Assembly (NCBI GenBank): GCA_019188255.1
Contig: JAETXT010000003.1
Coordinates: 310,001 to 374,000 of the forward strand
Direction: 5' to 3'
DNA: 64,000 bases
Source: Verticillium longisporum
Taxonomy: Eukaryota > Ascomycota > Sordariomycetes > Glomerellales > Plectosphaerellaceae
The notes below the pieces were generated by a model. That model worked only from the letters and a program-made list of their open reading frames with translations. It had not been told where the DNA came from and made no database searches. Within the stretch, counting starts at the first letter, position 1, and the number at the start of each line of letters is the position of its first letter. Shown one piece after another: positions 10,934-21,531 of the stretch. The translations under genes and the position numbers were made by a program.

Positions 10934-13900
10934 CTACTTCCTCTTTGATCCCTTGCCGCCTCTGCCCCCCTTGCCTGATGACCCCTTTCCTCCACCGCCG
11001 CCGCCAGCGCCCATCATGACCTTGAGCTTGCCCACGGGCACCGAGTTGATGACCTCCTCGGGCTTGAACGCCTTGATGAGCTCCACCTCGCGCGGCCACA
11101 TGCGCTCCGAGTCCTGCGCCCGCTCGTCGACGACGCCCTTCTTCGTCGCCACGAGCTTCCACCGCTCGAGCACCTCCTTGACCGCCTTGCCCTTCTTGAC
11201 CGGCCCCGGCTGGAACTTGACCTTGTACTTGAACCGCCCGAGCGCGTTCCACGGCGCGCACACGGGGATCGCCTCGACAATTTCGTCCCCGACGAGCGGC
11301 GTGCCCACGAGCCCGTCGAGCGCCGTCGCCTTTTCGGCCTCGTCCGCCTCGAGCAGCTCGACGCCCTCCTCGTGCATCAGCCGCCGAATCTCCTCGTGCT
11401 CTGCCGTCGCCTTCTGCTGCTTCTGGTGCTGCGCCCGCCGCCGCTCCTTCTGCGCCGCCGCCTGCGCCTCCCGTTCCGCCCGCGCCTTGGCCTCGGCCTC
11501 GGTCTTCTGACGCCCCGCCGCCGCTCCGATCAGCGCCTCGGCCGCCGCGCGGTCGTCCTCGTCCTGGTACTTGTACTTGGCCGCCATCTTCTTGGCCTTG
11601 CCCTTCTTGCCTCGCTTGGCCGGTGCCGTCTTGGCGGGTACAGCCTGCTTCGACGCCGCCGCCGTCGTCTGGGCGCTGCCCTGTGGTGGCGAGTCTTCCT
11701 CTGCCGCTTCGGACTCGCTTCCTTCGTCTTCGTCTTGTGGGTTGGTCTCTGCGGGTTCTTCGGCCTCGGAAGATACTTGTAGATCCTTCATCTGTTCGAC
11801 TGGCGCCGCTTCCTTTTGCTTCTCGTCGTCGTCGTCCTCCTGCTGCTGCTGCTGCTGCTCCTGTCGCTCGCCATCTGCGTCGTCATCGGCATCAGCATCG
11901 GCGCTGTTGGTGCCCTGCAGCGGGTTGTCGCGCGCATCATTCTCTTGGTTGTCGTCAGCCTCGTCCTCACGCTCATCTTCGTCCTCGTCCTCCTCATTCT
12001 CGTCGCCATCATCGACGTCAAGCGCGCTGTCGGTAGCAGTGTCGTAGCCACCGGCGGCACCCGCCGGGCTCTCCTCGCCCCGCAGCCTGTGCTTCACGTG
12101 CTTGGCCTTGCTCTCCTCGCTGATCCTGAACATGATGCCGAGGCCCAGCACCAGCGGCGCCGGGGGCAGGAAGTTCTTCTGGCCCCGCACCATGAAGCTG
12201 CCCGCGGGCAGGTACTCGCCCGTCGGCGCCGACTTGGACACCTGGTCGGCCCTGACCCACCAGGCGCCCATGCCGGCCTTGGAGTCCCACGCGCTCGAGC
12301 TGCAGACTGACAGCATGCCGGCCTGCGCCAGCGTCGACGGCGGGATCGGCGCGTCCGGCGTGTCCTGCTTGTTCTTGACAATGACCGTCGCGGCGCCGTG
12401 CATGTCGGCGTGGCAGTAAATGTCGCCCTTGCGCAGGTACCGCTTGTACAGCGTCTCGTTCTGCTGGGCGTCCTTGCCGCCGAGCACCAGGTAGCCGTCG
12501 GACGAGATGAACCAGATGAACTTTTCGAACCACATCTGCTTCCGTATCGGCTGCAGAACCGCCTTCTCCTGCTTGAGCCCCTTTTTCAGATCCTCCATTA
12601 TCTTCTTCTCGGCATTCTTCAGCGCCATGGTCGAATGCTGCACCGTCTTCTGCTCCTTGACGGCGGCCGTCCGCCTCTGGTCGTAGTACTCACGCGCGTT
12701 GGCCCAAGGCGACAGGCCGAGGTTGATCTCGATCTGCAGCCGCCTGTCGGCGCCCTTGGCCTTGGCACCATCTTCGTCATCCTCACTGTCGGACGCGTCC
12801 GATCCCGTCTCGTAGGCCTCATCCTCGTCCTCGACAGCCTCCGTGCCGAGCAGGAGCGTCATGAGGTTCTCGCCGAGCTTGAGCGGCAGCTTGATGGTTT
12901 CGGCGACGGGGTTGTGCCGCTTCTGCTCCCGCTCGATGAGCTTGCCAATGTTGACCCAGTCCATGCCCTGCTGGACGAGACCGTTGACGGCATCCATGGC
13001 CTCCTGCACGCGCTCGACGTTGGCCTCGATGGCGGCGGCCTTTTGCTCGTTCAGCGACTGGGCCTCCTGCAGACCTTCGATGCGCTGGGCGTGGTCCTGG
13101 CGCGTCGCTTCGAGCTTCTTCTTGGCGGCGGCCTCGCGCTCGGTGAGCTTTGACTCGAGTTTCTGGCCCTCCAGCGAGGAGAAGAACTCGTCCACCGTCT
13201 TGTTGAAGCCGTCAAACGTGAGGACCTTGACTGAAGGGTCGTCGGCAAACTTTTGCGGCAGAAACGGGTGAAAGTCGTCGTAGAGAAGATCTTCTCGCTT
13301 GGTCTCGGCACCCTCGTCCGGCTTTTCTTCCGTCTCCTCGCTCTTCTGCCTGAATTTCGCAATGATATAGCCCGTTGTCGTGGCCGAGCTCGTGGCGTCT
13401 TCGACGACCTTTCTGGCGGCAGTCAAGGCGTGCAGCAGACTGTCGAGCAGTGCGTCGCTGTCGAGAAGCTCAGCCGGCGTCTTCGCCGGGTCAAACCCGG
13501 TGACCTGGAACGCGTGGTCGACGAGCATGGGAGGCAGTTCGGTAATGGTCGTGGCGAGGCCCTTCCTGAGCTGGTCGCCTGGCTTGACCTTCTTCTTCCC
13601 CGTCGTCGGCGCGTTGGCGGCCTTGGCCGCCATGACCCTCAGTGCATTCTGCAGCCTCTCTCTCGTCAGGGGCGGGACGCCGCCAACGTTTTGCCTATTG
13701 TCGAGGGAGTAGCTGAGTCCGACGCGCTGGGGTTCCTGGCCCTCGCCCTCGGGAACGTTCCGCAGCAGGGTCAAGATGCGGAGCTCGGCGTCGGTCAGGA
13801 TGACGTTGCCGCTGGCGAAGAACTCGAGGAAGAGTCGGTACTGCCCATCGCTGAATGTAAACTCGATGATTCTGTCGGTTCCGACTTGTGACACGGCCGT

Positions 13901-14228
13901 CAAGCGTCTCGTCTTGAGGAACTTGCGCAAACGTGCCACAAAGGCGGAAGGGGCAGCAGCGGTGGTGCGCGCAAAGTCGGTCAGGTGGCAGCGGAAGCCC
14001 GAGTCGATGAGAATCTGCTTCTTATTGTCGGGCTTCGCAAACTTTAGCAGTAGGATCTTGGAGGACAGGTCGTAGACGTTGGCAAGTCGAAGGGTGACGA
14101 GACTTTCGTGGAGCTCGTGAGCGATGACCTGGGGCGGGGCGTTGATTAGCAATTCGATGATGCAGCCAGCCGTTCGGTGGGTGCAGACAGCATACCTTGA
14201 CGTCAAGGGACGAGAATCTCTGCTTCAT
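10934..14228 (-). CDS. RQC2: Rqc2/NEMF-type subunit of the ribosome-associated quality control complex
   Basis: Exon 1 is 14228-14196 (11 codons, MKQRFSSLDVK), the intron 14195-14129, and exon 2 14128-10934; 1075 residues. It is an NFACT-family protein: NFACT-N at the N terminus (VIAHELHESL, LLKFAKPDNKK, LEFFASGNVILTD), a central coiled-coil, NFACT-R around residues 535-650 (FIWFISSDGYLVLGGKDAQQ, GDIYCHADMHGA), an acidic/Q-rich linker, and NFACT-C near 950-1010 (PVCAPWNALGRFKYK). The tail is glycine/lysine-rich. In yeast, Rqc2 binds 60S subunits carrying stalled nascent chains, recruits Ltn1 and adds C-terminal Ala/Thr (CAT) tails. D9 and the D96-R97 pair here align with yeast D9 and D98-R99, which are needed for tailing. 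The start codon lies in the tiny first exon; a longer frame beginning at 14206 would be wrong because it reads through the intron. Confidence 0.95.
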
Positions 14229-14409
14229 GATCGAGATGCGAGGTTCTGGGCTCGTGACTGAACGGCAATACAAGTCTGGGGCTCACTTGATGATGCACCA
14301 GAGGGACGAGGGGCACTTTGGTGGTGCCGATGCTGCCAAAGGTGCAGCAGTGTGGCGGCCGCGGGGCATTTGTGGCTTGGTCGGGAAAAGGCTGAGTGGC
14401 TCAACTGCA

Positions 14410-14417
14410 TGACGTAA
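14410..14417. promoter_or_regulatory. CRE-like TGACGTAA element upstream of RQC2
   Basis: TGACGTAA sits about 180 bp upstream of the RQC2 start codon (minus strand). It matches the CRE/ATF half of bZIP sites used by Atf1/Sko1-type stress regulators. One eight-base match is weak evidence, so this is a candidate only. Confidence 0.3.
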
Positions 14418-14440
14418 GGGTCCGTACGCAGCAGACCGAA

Positions 14441-14493
14441 GTACCAAAGTACCAAAGTACCTACGTACCTACGTACCTACGTACCTACCTACC
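14441..14493. repeat. GTACCTAC-type short tandem repeat in the RQC2 upstream region
   Basis: Repeats of GTACCAAA shift into GTACCTAC units for about 53 bp, ending in TACCTACC. Similar TACCTAGG/TACC words recur in other intergenic gaps (about 39857, 41300, 56319). Confidence 0.8.
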
Positions 14494-14908
14494 ATCGACG
14501 CCTTCGTGCCGAGTCCCTCACAGTGTCACATTTTTGGCGATTGGGGCGGCACCCAATAAAAGCGTCGTCAGGCTCTCGAGTTTGACCTTCAGCACGCCCC
14601 CGTGGATATAAGCTTACACGGTGGGCTGTACGGCTGGCATAATTCCGACTTCTGGCAGGTTATATCGTACGCGTGATATCATTGACTAAAATACACCTTG
14701 TTCCCCCCCAAACGTTATGCCTCCGTCTAAAACGTGCAGACAAACCCGACCAAATCCCCATACGCCGTCCGCCTGTCGCTCTTCGTATGCATGGTACACG
14801 CGCTTCACCACACACCTCCGTCCGCTTTAACCTGCTCATCATGTGGTGATGCCCAGCGCGGCTCTCTCTCTCATCTTACAAAGCGTCACCTCCCGAATCT
14901 CCATCCGC

Positions 14909-16361
14909 TTACGGGGTCTCCCGGCCAGTGGCAAACAAGAGAGGCCACTCAATCAGCTCCTTCCATGCCGGCGACAGGCAATCTTCTATAGAGCACAGGG
15001 CATTGCGTCCCCATCCCTGCATGTACCAGGTCGTCGGCTCGACAGCCGAGACGATGACGCAGTAGTATGCGAGAAGCGACAAGGCCGCAGGGTCCCGTTG
15101 CCGCAGTAGGGAGATGTAGTCGCCCGACAGGTCAATGGGCCATGTCAACGCGATGCGGTTCTCCGGCAGCGCCGTCGTTGCCGTCGCACGGTGTATCCAG
15201 CTGATCAGGCCCTCGAGCTCGCGTGCGACGACAATGTTGGTGGGATCGATAGCTGCGTTGAAGGTCGTCAGGCGCGCTGCTACCGAGTCGAGAAGCGGCG
15301 TTGACGTCGGCGGCGCCGTCTCTTGGGCGAACAGGTGGCCAAGCGTGCCGCGGCGGATCAGTAGCTCGGACGCGTCGAGAATCTCGCTCATGCCGCGGAT
15401 GAGGAGGAACACGTCGAGAATGTTGTCGACCGTGGGGACGGCAGTGGCTGATCGGGACTCGAGCACTGCTGCTGATGCGGAAACATGGCGTAGGCGCTCA
15501 AGAGGAGCAGCGACGACGCAGCGAATAGGGGGTCGCAATTGGCAGCCGTGATGCGTGGGAGAGCCGCACGCATGCCGGCCACGGCATCGGTCTGATGCTG
15601 CGAGGCCGTCAAGGCGTACGCGGCGCGACGCTCTGGTCGTAGGGTAGCGAGATGCAACGCCGAGAAGGCGAGGACCTGATGAAGCAGGAAGACGTGAGTG
15701 AGAGCGATCTTGGGGATCTCAAGCTGCCAGACGTGCTGAAGGTCCGCAGACCGCGGCAGGGTGAGACAGGCACTGGTGGAGTAGTGGTGCATGAGCTCAA
15801 GGTCGGTATACCACGTCCCGATGGGCACGACGGCGTACGGATCACGGTCGGGCGTTGAGAGGGGCGTGGACGACGAGATGGGGCGTGTTTGCTGCGAACC
15901 AGAGGCGGACAGGTCCCGTCGGAGCATCGCTGAGGGCCCTGGCACTGGACGGTCAAAGCTGCCATTGCTGCTGCTCCGAACAGTGCTCAGACCCATGTCC
16001 CCTGGTGGTGATGCATGTTGCTGCTCGTCGGGTGATGTTGCAGCCGACGGTGGTCCCTGGACAAGGCTGCACTCGGTGCCATGCCTCACGCACGCGGTGC
16101 AAGGCCTCTTCTCGTCGCACTGAAGAAGAGTTAGTAAATCAATTCGCACAGCAAACGTAGCACATGACGACGGCGGCGCCGGCGGCATATGGAGAGGGCA
16201 GGGCACCTCTCAGCGCACTGCGTAACACCGCATGCATGCCCATGCCCAGCCGGCCGGCCACCCGGTCGGAGAAGAGGAAAGATGCTGCATACTTTGACGC
16301 GGCGGCGCTTGCATCGGGCACAGCCACCGCGAGACTTTTTGTAACCCAGACGCGGCGGCAT
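14909..16361 (-). CDS. Zn2Cys6 fungal transcription factor, apparent frameshift
   Basis: Exon 1 (16361-16293) encodes MPPRLGYKKSRGGCARCKRR onward. The intron is 16292-16120 (173 bp), splitting the DNA-binding domain, and coding resumes at 16119. Joined, this gives a perfect C-x2-C-x6-C-x5-C-x2-C-x6-C binuclear zinc cluster (GCARCK, KCDEKRPCTACVRHGTEC). The rest resembles UPC2-type regulators (TWYTDLELMHHYSTSACLTL, IALTHVFLLHQVLAFSALHL). The frame changes between about 15500 and 15390: the first part reads to FAASSLLLLSAYAMFPHQ, while TVDNILDVFLLIRGMSEIL and the C terminus (stop at 14909) are in another frame. One extra base restores a 426-residue protein, and no GT-AG intron fits. This may be a sequencing error or a real lesion. 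The regulatory target is unknown. Confidence 0.8.
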
Positions 16362-18118
16362 GGCCACGGGTCTGGACACGGCTGGATACCGTGTAAGCCT
16401 GGAAGGAAACGGTGAGTCGCGGGCCCTTAACTGCGAGACCGAGACCGAAAACGATGAGCCGCACGATGATCTGGATCTGAATCTTGAAAGCCGTTCCGAG
16501 TTTGCGGGTGGCTCAGCTACAGTGACGGAATCGCTGTGCCTCACTCAAAACGACGTCGATGTGGACGTGGCAAGGCTGCGGATAGCGGCTGCGGAAAGCG
16601 AAAGCGAGTGTGGGGGAAGGGGGCGAGTGATGGATATGAATGGTTGGGGTTGGGTGAGTTAGGTGGAGGACGAGACGGCACGACGCGACCAAAGTGCTGA
16701 AGAAATGGGTGGATCAGTCTGGGCTGTCGATCGCCTTTTGCCACAGGGTTATATCTGTAGGGGGGGGTAATGAATCAGGACGTGCCGTACAGTGTCGTGT
16801 GTCACGGACGGGTTGACGCCGGGTCGCGCAGGCGATCCTTGTCCTGATGGACGATGGTTGAGCGTCTCGTTGTTCAGCTCGAGCGAAAGGACCGATCGGA
16901 TCATCCGGCTTGTCGGCGGCGTGCATTCGGCTACCAAGCCAAAGGGTGCGAAGAAAGGCTTTGAAGAGGATTGGCGCCCTGTCAGGGCGAAAGCGAGGAC
17001 AAGGGCAAAGGCGAGGGCGAGAGCCAGCAAAGAAGTATGTGCCTTGAAACTAGAGAGCAAGCCAGCAAGTCCGCCTTGCGTGAGGACACGAGTCATTGCA
17101 AGGTACGCAGGCGCTTCCGGCGATGTGCTGGAACAGGGACACGGATTCTGCCGGACCGTGCTCTACTGTATTCCAATGGCTGAGGTAGGGAGAGTGTGAG
17201 CTCTGGCCTGACCGGCGTCAGGCATTTGCAGTCTGCGGTACACCGTCTGTGGTCTGACATCTGAGGTAGCGTGTTCTTGAATCCTTGTTCTAGTGACGGC
17301 TTTGAATTGCAAGGCAGAGTCGCCGGCAGACTTGAAGAGGTTCCGGGGACCGACACCTCATCGCGCGGAGTGGAGTTTTGCCGGGTCGACTTTACAACCC
17401 GAGCAAGGTTCCTGGAATGAGCAATTGCGGACGACGAGATGAGTGACAGCACTGAGTGAGACAAGGGCTGTCTGCCGTGTCTAGGCCTACCTAGACCCCC
17501 AAAACCTACCTTAAGCTGGGATACGCAACCCAACAGGACAGTCAATCCATCAGTGGCACCTTGGGGTGGTTATGCCAGCTCCGCAAAAAGGACCCTTGAC
17601 CTGATTTGGACTCAAGCTTTGTATGCTGCGGCTCTTCTAGCCTCCCAATAGGCAACGGACAGACGCTCATCCTGGAGCTCACCTAATCCATTCGAGTCCA
17701 CTGTCTCGCCCGCGACAAATCAACGCCCAAAGCGAAACCGAGGGCTCATGGTAAGGCATGATAGTGTGCTTCTCGAATATCGTTCCAGTGCATTGGGTAG
17801 GCACTTTCTGTTGGTGAAGATTGCGTAGATTGAGTTGAATTATCTGAGCAAGGGAGTTAGTCTGGGGTGGATTGCCTTGATCTCCCCTGAAGATGATAAA
17901 ACCACGACATGCCCAAGTCGTGGTGGTAGAAAGACTCCTATTGTCAGCATGCCAAACATCCATCATCGACATCAACTTACAACAAGTACCCAACTCCCAC
18001 CTTTTCGTACCGCCTTCCCGTCTTTGCCTCACTCTTTCGGTAGCTAGACTGCTCCGCCGTTGATTGACCCGACAACTTTCCTCCTCCGCAAGACGTACGG
18101 TTCGACCCCGAAGATATC
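16362..18118. other. intergenic region between divergent genes
   Basis: This is the 1.76-kb shared upstream region of the zinc-cluster factor (minus) and the MARVEL-like gene (plus). No conserved frame or RNA gene is visible; the open frames present (for example 16792-17199) read like random translation. Confidence 0.6.
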
Positions 18119-19055
18119 ATGGCCTCTTTCGCCAACAGCGGCTTCTTCGCCAGCCGGTACAAGTTTCGCCTTCACATCGTCCAGCTTGTCCTCATCCATA
18201 TTGTCCTGGGTCTTGCAGGCGCGCGTGTCTTCATGAAAAACCAGCCCCGGGGCAGGGGTAACACAATAGCCCTTGGCATGGTATGCTGGCACTGACTTAT
18301 CGGGAGAGACGGACTATGAACTGACAGCGCGATATCATAGGGCGCCAAATCCTTGATGATCATATTCTATCAACTGGCCACGGAACATATTGCGCGTTTC
18401 CGAAGGTGGTCAAGCCTCAAGGCTTTTGCCATTCTTAACTGCCTCGAGATCGTTTTCTGGGGTGCTGTTATCTTCCTTGTCATGCAAGGAAACCTGCAGA
18501 GATGTGAGGGAACCGGCTGTATCTTGAACTGGATCGTCTTTGGCGTTTCGATTGTCATCTCGTAGGTTGCGCCCCGCCTCGCTTGTCTGTAGGATCTTCT
18601 CGAGCTGCCGCTGACCTTGGCCGTTTTCTCTGCACAGCATCCTCTCGTCATGGGTAGCCGTCATCTCCGTCCTGGACTTCCGCTTCTTCCGCGCCAACGG
18701 CGTCCGCCGTGACGAGGTTTCCCTGCGAGGCGGAAGCGAGAGCGGCGTGCCATTCCAGAGCAGCCCTGTGCAGCGCAACAGCCGTCACTCGCATCGCAAC
18801 AGCCAATCGCGCAGCAACAGCAACCAGCACCCAAAGAGCCCATCACACCGCAAGAGCTCCTCGCAACAGCACAAGAGCTCCTCGCATCAGCACAAGACCC
18901 ACAGGCAGCACAGCAGCCCTCAGTACGACAGCAGCCCTCAGTACGACAGCAGCCCTCAATATGAGACTAGCCCTTCGTACGAGGCCAACCCTACATATGA
19001 CAACAATGCCGCATATTACAACAACCAGCAATACCCCAGCAACCAGGTGAAATAG
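18119..19055 (+). CDS. MARVEL-like four-helix membrane protein with repetitive Ser/His/Asn tail
   Basis: Exons are 18119-18280, 18341-18561 and 18638-19055, giving 266 residues. Both introns are GT-AG, and the second has a CTGAC branch site. Hydrophobic segments are seen near the N terminus (LHIVQLVLIHIVLGLAGARV), after the first intron (SLMIIFYQLA), at FAILNCLEIVFWGAVIFLVM and at LNWIVFGVSIVISILSSWVA, followed by the basic FRFFRANGVRR cytosolic boundary. This is the arrangement of fungal MARVEL-domain plasma-membrane proteins. The C-terminal ~100 residues are low complexity: Ser/His/Gln/Lys-rich, then Tyr-containing SPQYDS repeats, and are probably cytosolic and disordered. Function is not known; membrane organisation is the family-level inference. 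Confidence 0.8.
18912..18972 (+). repeat. 18-bp coding repeat (SPQYDS) in the MARVEL-like tail
   Basis: Near-identical CAGTACGACAGCAGCCCT-type units follow one another three times, then drift into related Tyr codon contexts. They encode SPQYDS-like hexapeptides. Confidence 0.8.
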
Positions 19056-21502
19056 AGGTTTGCTTCACAGCATCCAGAGATGGATAGCCCAAGCTTAATT
19101 CAAGCTCGTCGGCACGTGTGACATCGCATCAAGCATGCCAGCGGTGGATATAGTCGGGGAATGCGTGGTGCATGGCGCAGGGGTTACGGGATATTTGTAA
19201 ATGGCTTCGTCCATTTTTTTTTTGTTTTCTTCTCCTTTGTCAATAGACCGGTTGCTAGCGTTTGCGTTTCGGATTTTTAGGTCCTGGTTGTTCGAGCTAT
19301 GCTGGTATGCTGCTCTGGAAGGTAGGTAGCATGGCATGCGAAGTAAACTTAGCAATAAAGCGTTCGGAATTCAGCAGTCATTTCCAAATCACCTGATGAG
19401 AGCCCAGCGGACGATCACGCTGCCTTCCGCCAGGACCCTTGTCTCAGTGGCGTTCAACATATTTTAGTCGTGGACTAGAGTCTTCGCTGAAGAGAGCTTC
19501 GTGTGACGCTCCAGGAGGTTGTCTCGCTGGTGATGAAGAAGGAACAGATGGCTCTTCCCGAGGAATGGGCCTCCACGTGCGAAGCACGTGATGTGTTGAG
19601 CCGTGAGTAAGAACGACCCAGGGACGACCAAATGGGCAGGTGGAAAGGGAGATAAAGCTCACTCCTCCCTTCGTGTCGTCGGAATTCTGCTGGTGGCAAG
19701 TGGTACATGCCAACCGATTTGGCATGAGGTGAGGTGGGGTAAGAGGCGCGTCACATTGTTGAGCGTAGCTGCCATTACCAGCAAGCGAGCTGTACTAAAA
19801 GACCATCGAAGTCCAGGCACAGGACCTTTTCTTCTCCAGCTGTGACCTGCTCCTTTTCCCCCTTCCGAGGACGAAATGTGCTTTCGATCAAGTTGGGCAT
19901 ATTGGGGGTCGCCCAATTGATCACAGGGCACGCATCACAACGTAAAAACAAAGCGGTTTCTTCACAACATCTTCCATCAGGCGCCCTACGTCCGCGTCGC
20001 CCCAGCTCCAGCCTTGTTAGGCGCTCCAGTTCTCACTAGAGAATCCCGACCGCCCAATCGCACGCCCTACGATTCCGCTCCCATGTCAGTAAGCTCTCCA
20101 CACATCTGACATATGATACCCACGATGGAAGGCGACACGTCTCCTCGAGCAAAAAAAGAAGCAAGCAAATCACACTCTAATTCGGCCAGGCCGGAACGGC
20201 TTGTGCTTCCCCAACCTGGACATCCAAGTCATGGCTTAGCTGACCGCCAATCGAGTCCTCCCACGACCGCCAGTCGAGTAGCCCAGCCGCCCGAATGGCC
20301 CCTTCGTCTGCAGTATCGTGCAGCGAGGAGGTTGGGGCTCTGCTGATCGGCACTCTCCAGTTCGGCCAGCTCAAGATGCAGTAGCCTGCATGGCGGCCTG
20401 GCCTTTGCTGGTCGACGTTCGTCGTTGGTCACTGGGCAACTCGGCCGCTGATCTACGCATGTTTTATGCTTCAACGAGGCGTGCATAACACGAAGCTTCA
20501 GCTTGTGCACGGCACCCGTGGCGTGTGTCCGAGCTCCTCACTGGCCGCTGGTTGGCGAGAGATGAGTGGCCCCCCAGGATGCTACACCCAGCCACTGATT
20601 GTCCCGGGTGCCACGCGCATGGGACAAGAGAGAGAGAGACAGAAAGAGCGCGGGCGGGCGGGGGCAACAGACAAAGGATGAGATTCAATTCACGAACGCA
20701 TTGGCCTCCGGGAATCAGTCGAGGAGGGATCCGAGCAGAGCGCGCTGGCCATCTTCAGCAACCGAGGCCCGATCACGGGAAGAAGGGGAAATGAAGCTGG
20801 GGCACTTCTACAACGACAGATCAAATCAACGCCGAGCCAACTTTCACAAGCAAGAAGGAGCCAAGAACCTCGACGCGTCCTGCACGCGCTGGGCTACTGC
20901 AGAAGAACGGGGTCTTTACGAAGCGGAAACGGAAGCGGACAGGCGAGATGGAGGGTGAGTGGGCTCAGTCAGGGGGGACCTACATCGCACAACGCTATCC
21001 CCGTTCAAGGTCGAGTAAACAAATCGACAGGACCACAGCACCCCATCCGCCCAGACGTCCCAGCTGAGCTCACAGAAGGCCGGGGACCAACCCCTGATCA
21101 ACCTGTTCTCAGGCTCGACTCCTTGTTGATCGCCCTGTGCTCGACGCACACCCTGCCGCGGCAACCTCCTGCCACGCAACAGTGCAGAGCCCCGTCCACA
21201 AAACCCAATCCGCGTCGCCAGTCTCGCAGCTCCCATCCTCCTCCTCTCTCCCCCTCCCCTCCCCTCATCGATCTCAAGCCAGACACACCAGACCGCCTCG
21301 CCTCGCAGCCTCCAACCAACCGTTTCCCGCCTCTACAGAGCAGAAGTGTGAAAGCCAGTACAAGAAGCGCGTGGTGCCATCAAGCCCGGCTTCTTCCCGC
21401 CCTTTCCCCTTCTACTTTGTTTTCCAGGAAACAAAGCAAGAGGAACTACTTCTTCTTTTGGCCCTGATCCTTTCGTGCCACAGAGCATCGGAAGGTCGCT
21501 GA
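19056..21502. other. intergenic region upstream of HEX1
   Basis: A 2.4-kb stretch without a recognisable gene. It should contain the MARVEL gene 3' end and the HEX1 promoter and 5' leader. A pyrimidine-rich tract (about 21220-21260) and a short GAGA/CAGA run (20629-20645) are the only notable patterns. Confidence 0.6.
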
Positions 21503-21531
21503 AAGAGGAATTGTTCTTCGTTGCGCTCCAG

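Noticed and set aside
11372..13891. Several long plus-strand frames opposite RQC2
   Set aside because: Antisense shadows of the NFACT gene; leucine- or serine-rich translations without domains.
20955..21467. 170-residue frame before HEX1
   Set aside because: It begins at GTG, has no ATG, and is Pro/Ser/Arg-rich leader DNA; its frame does not splice in phase to the HEX1 extension.
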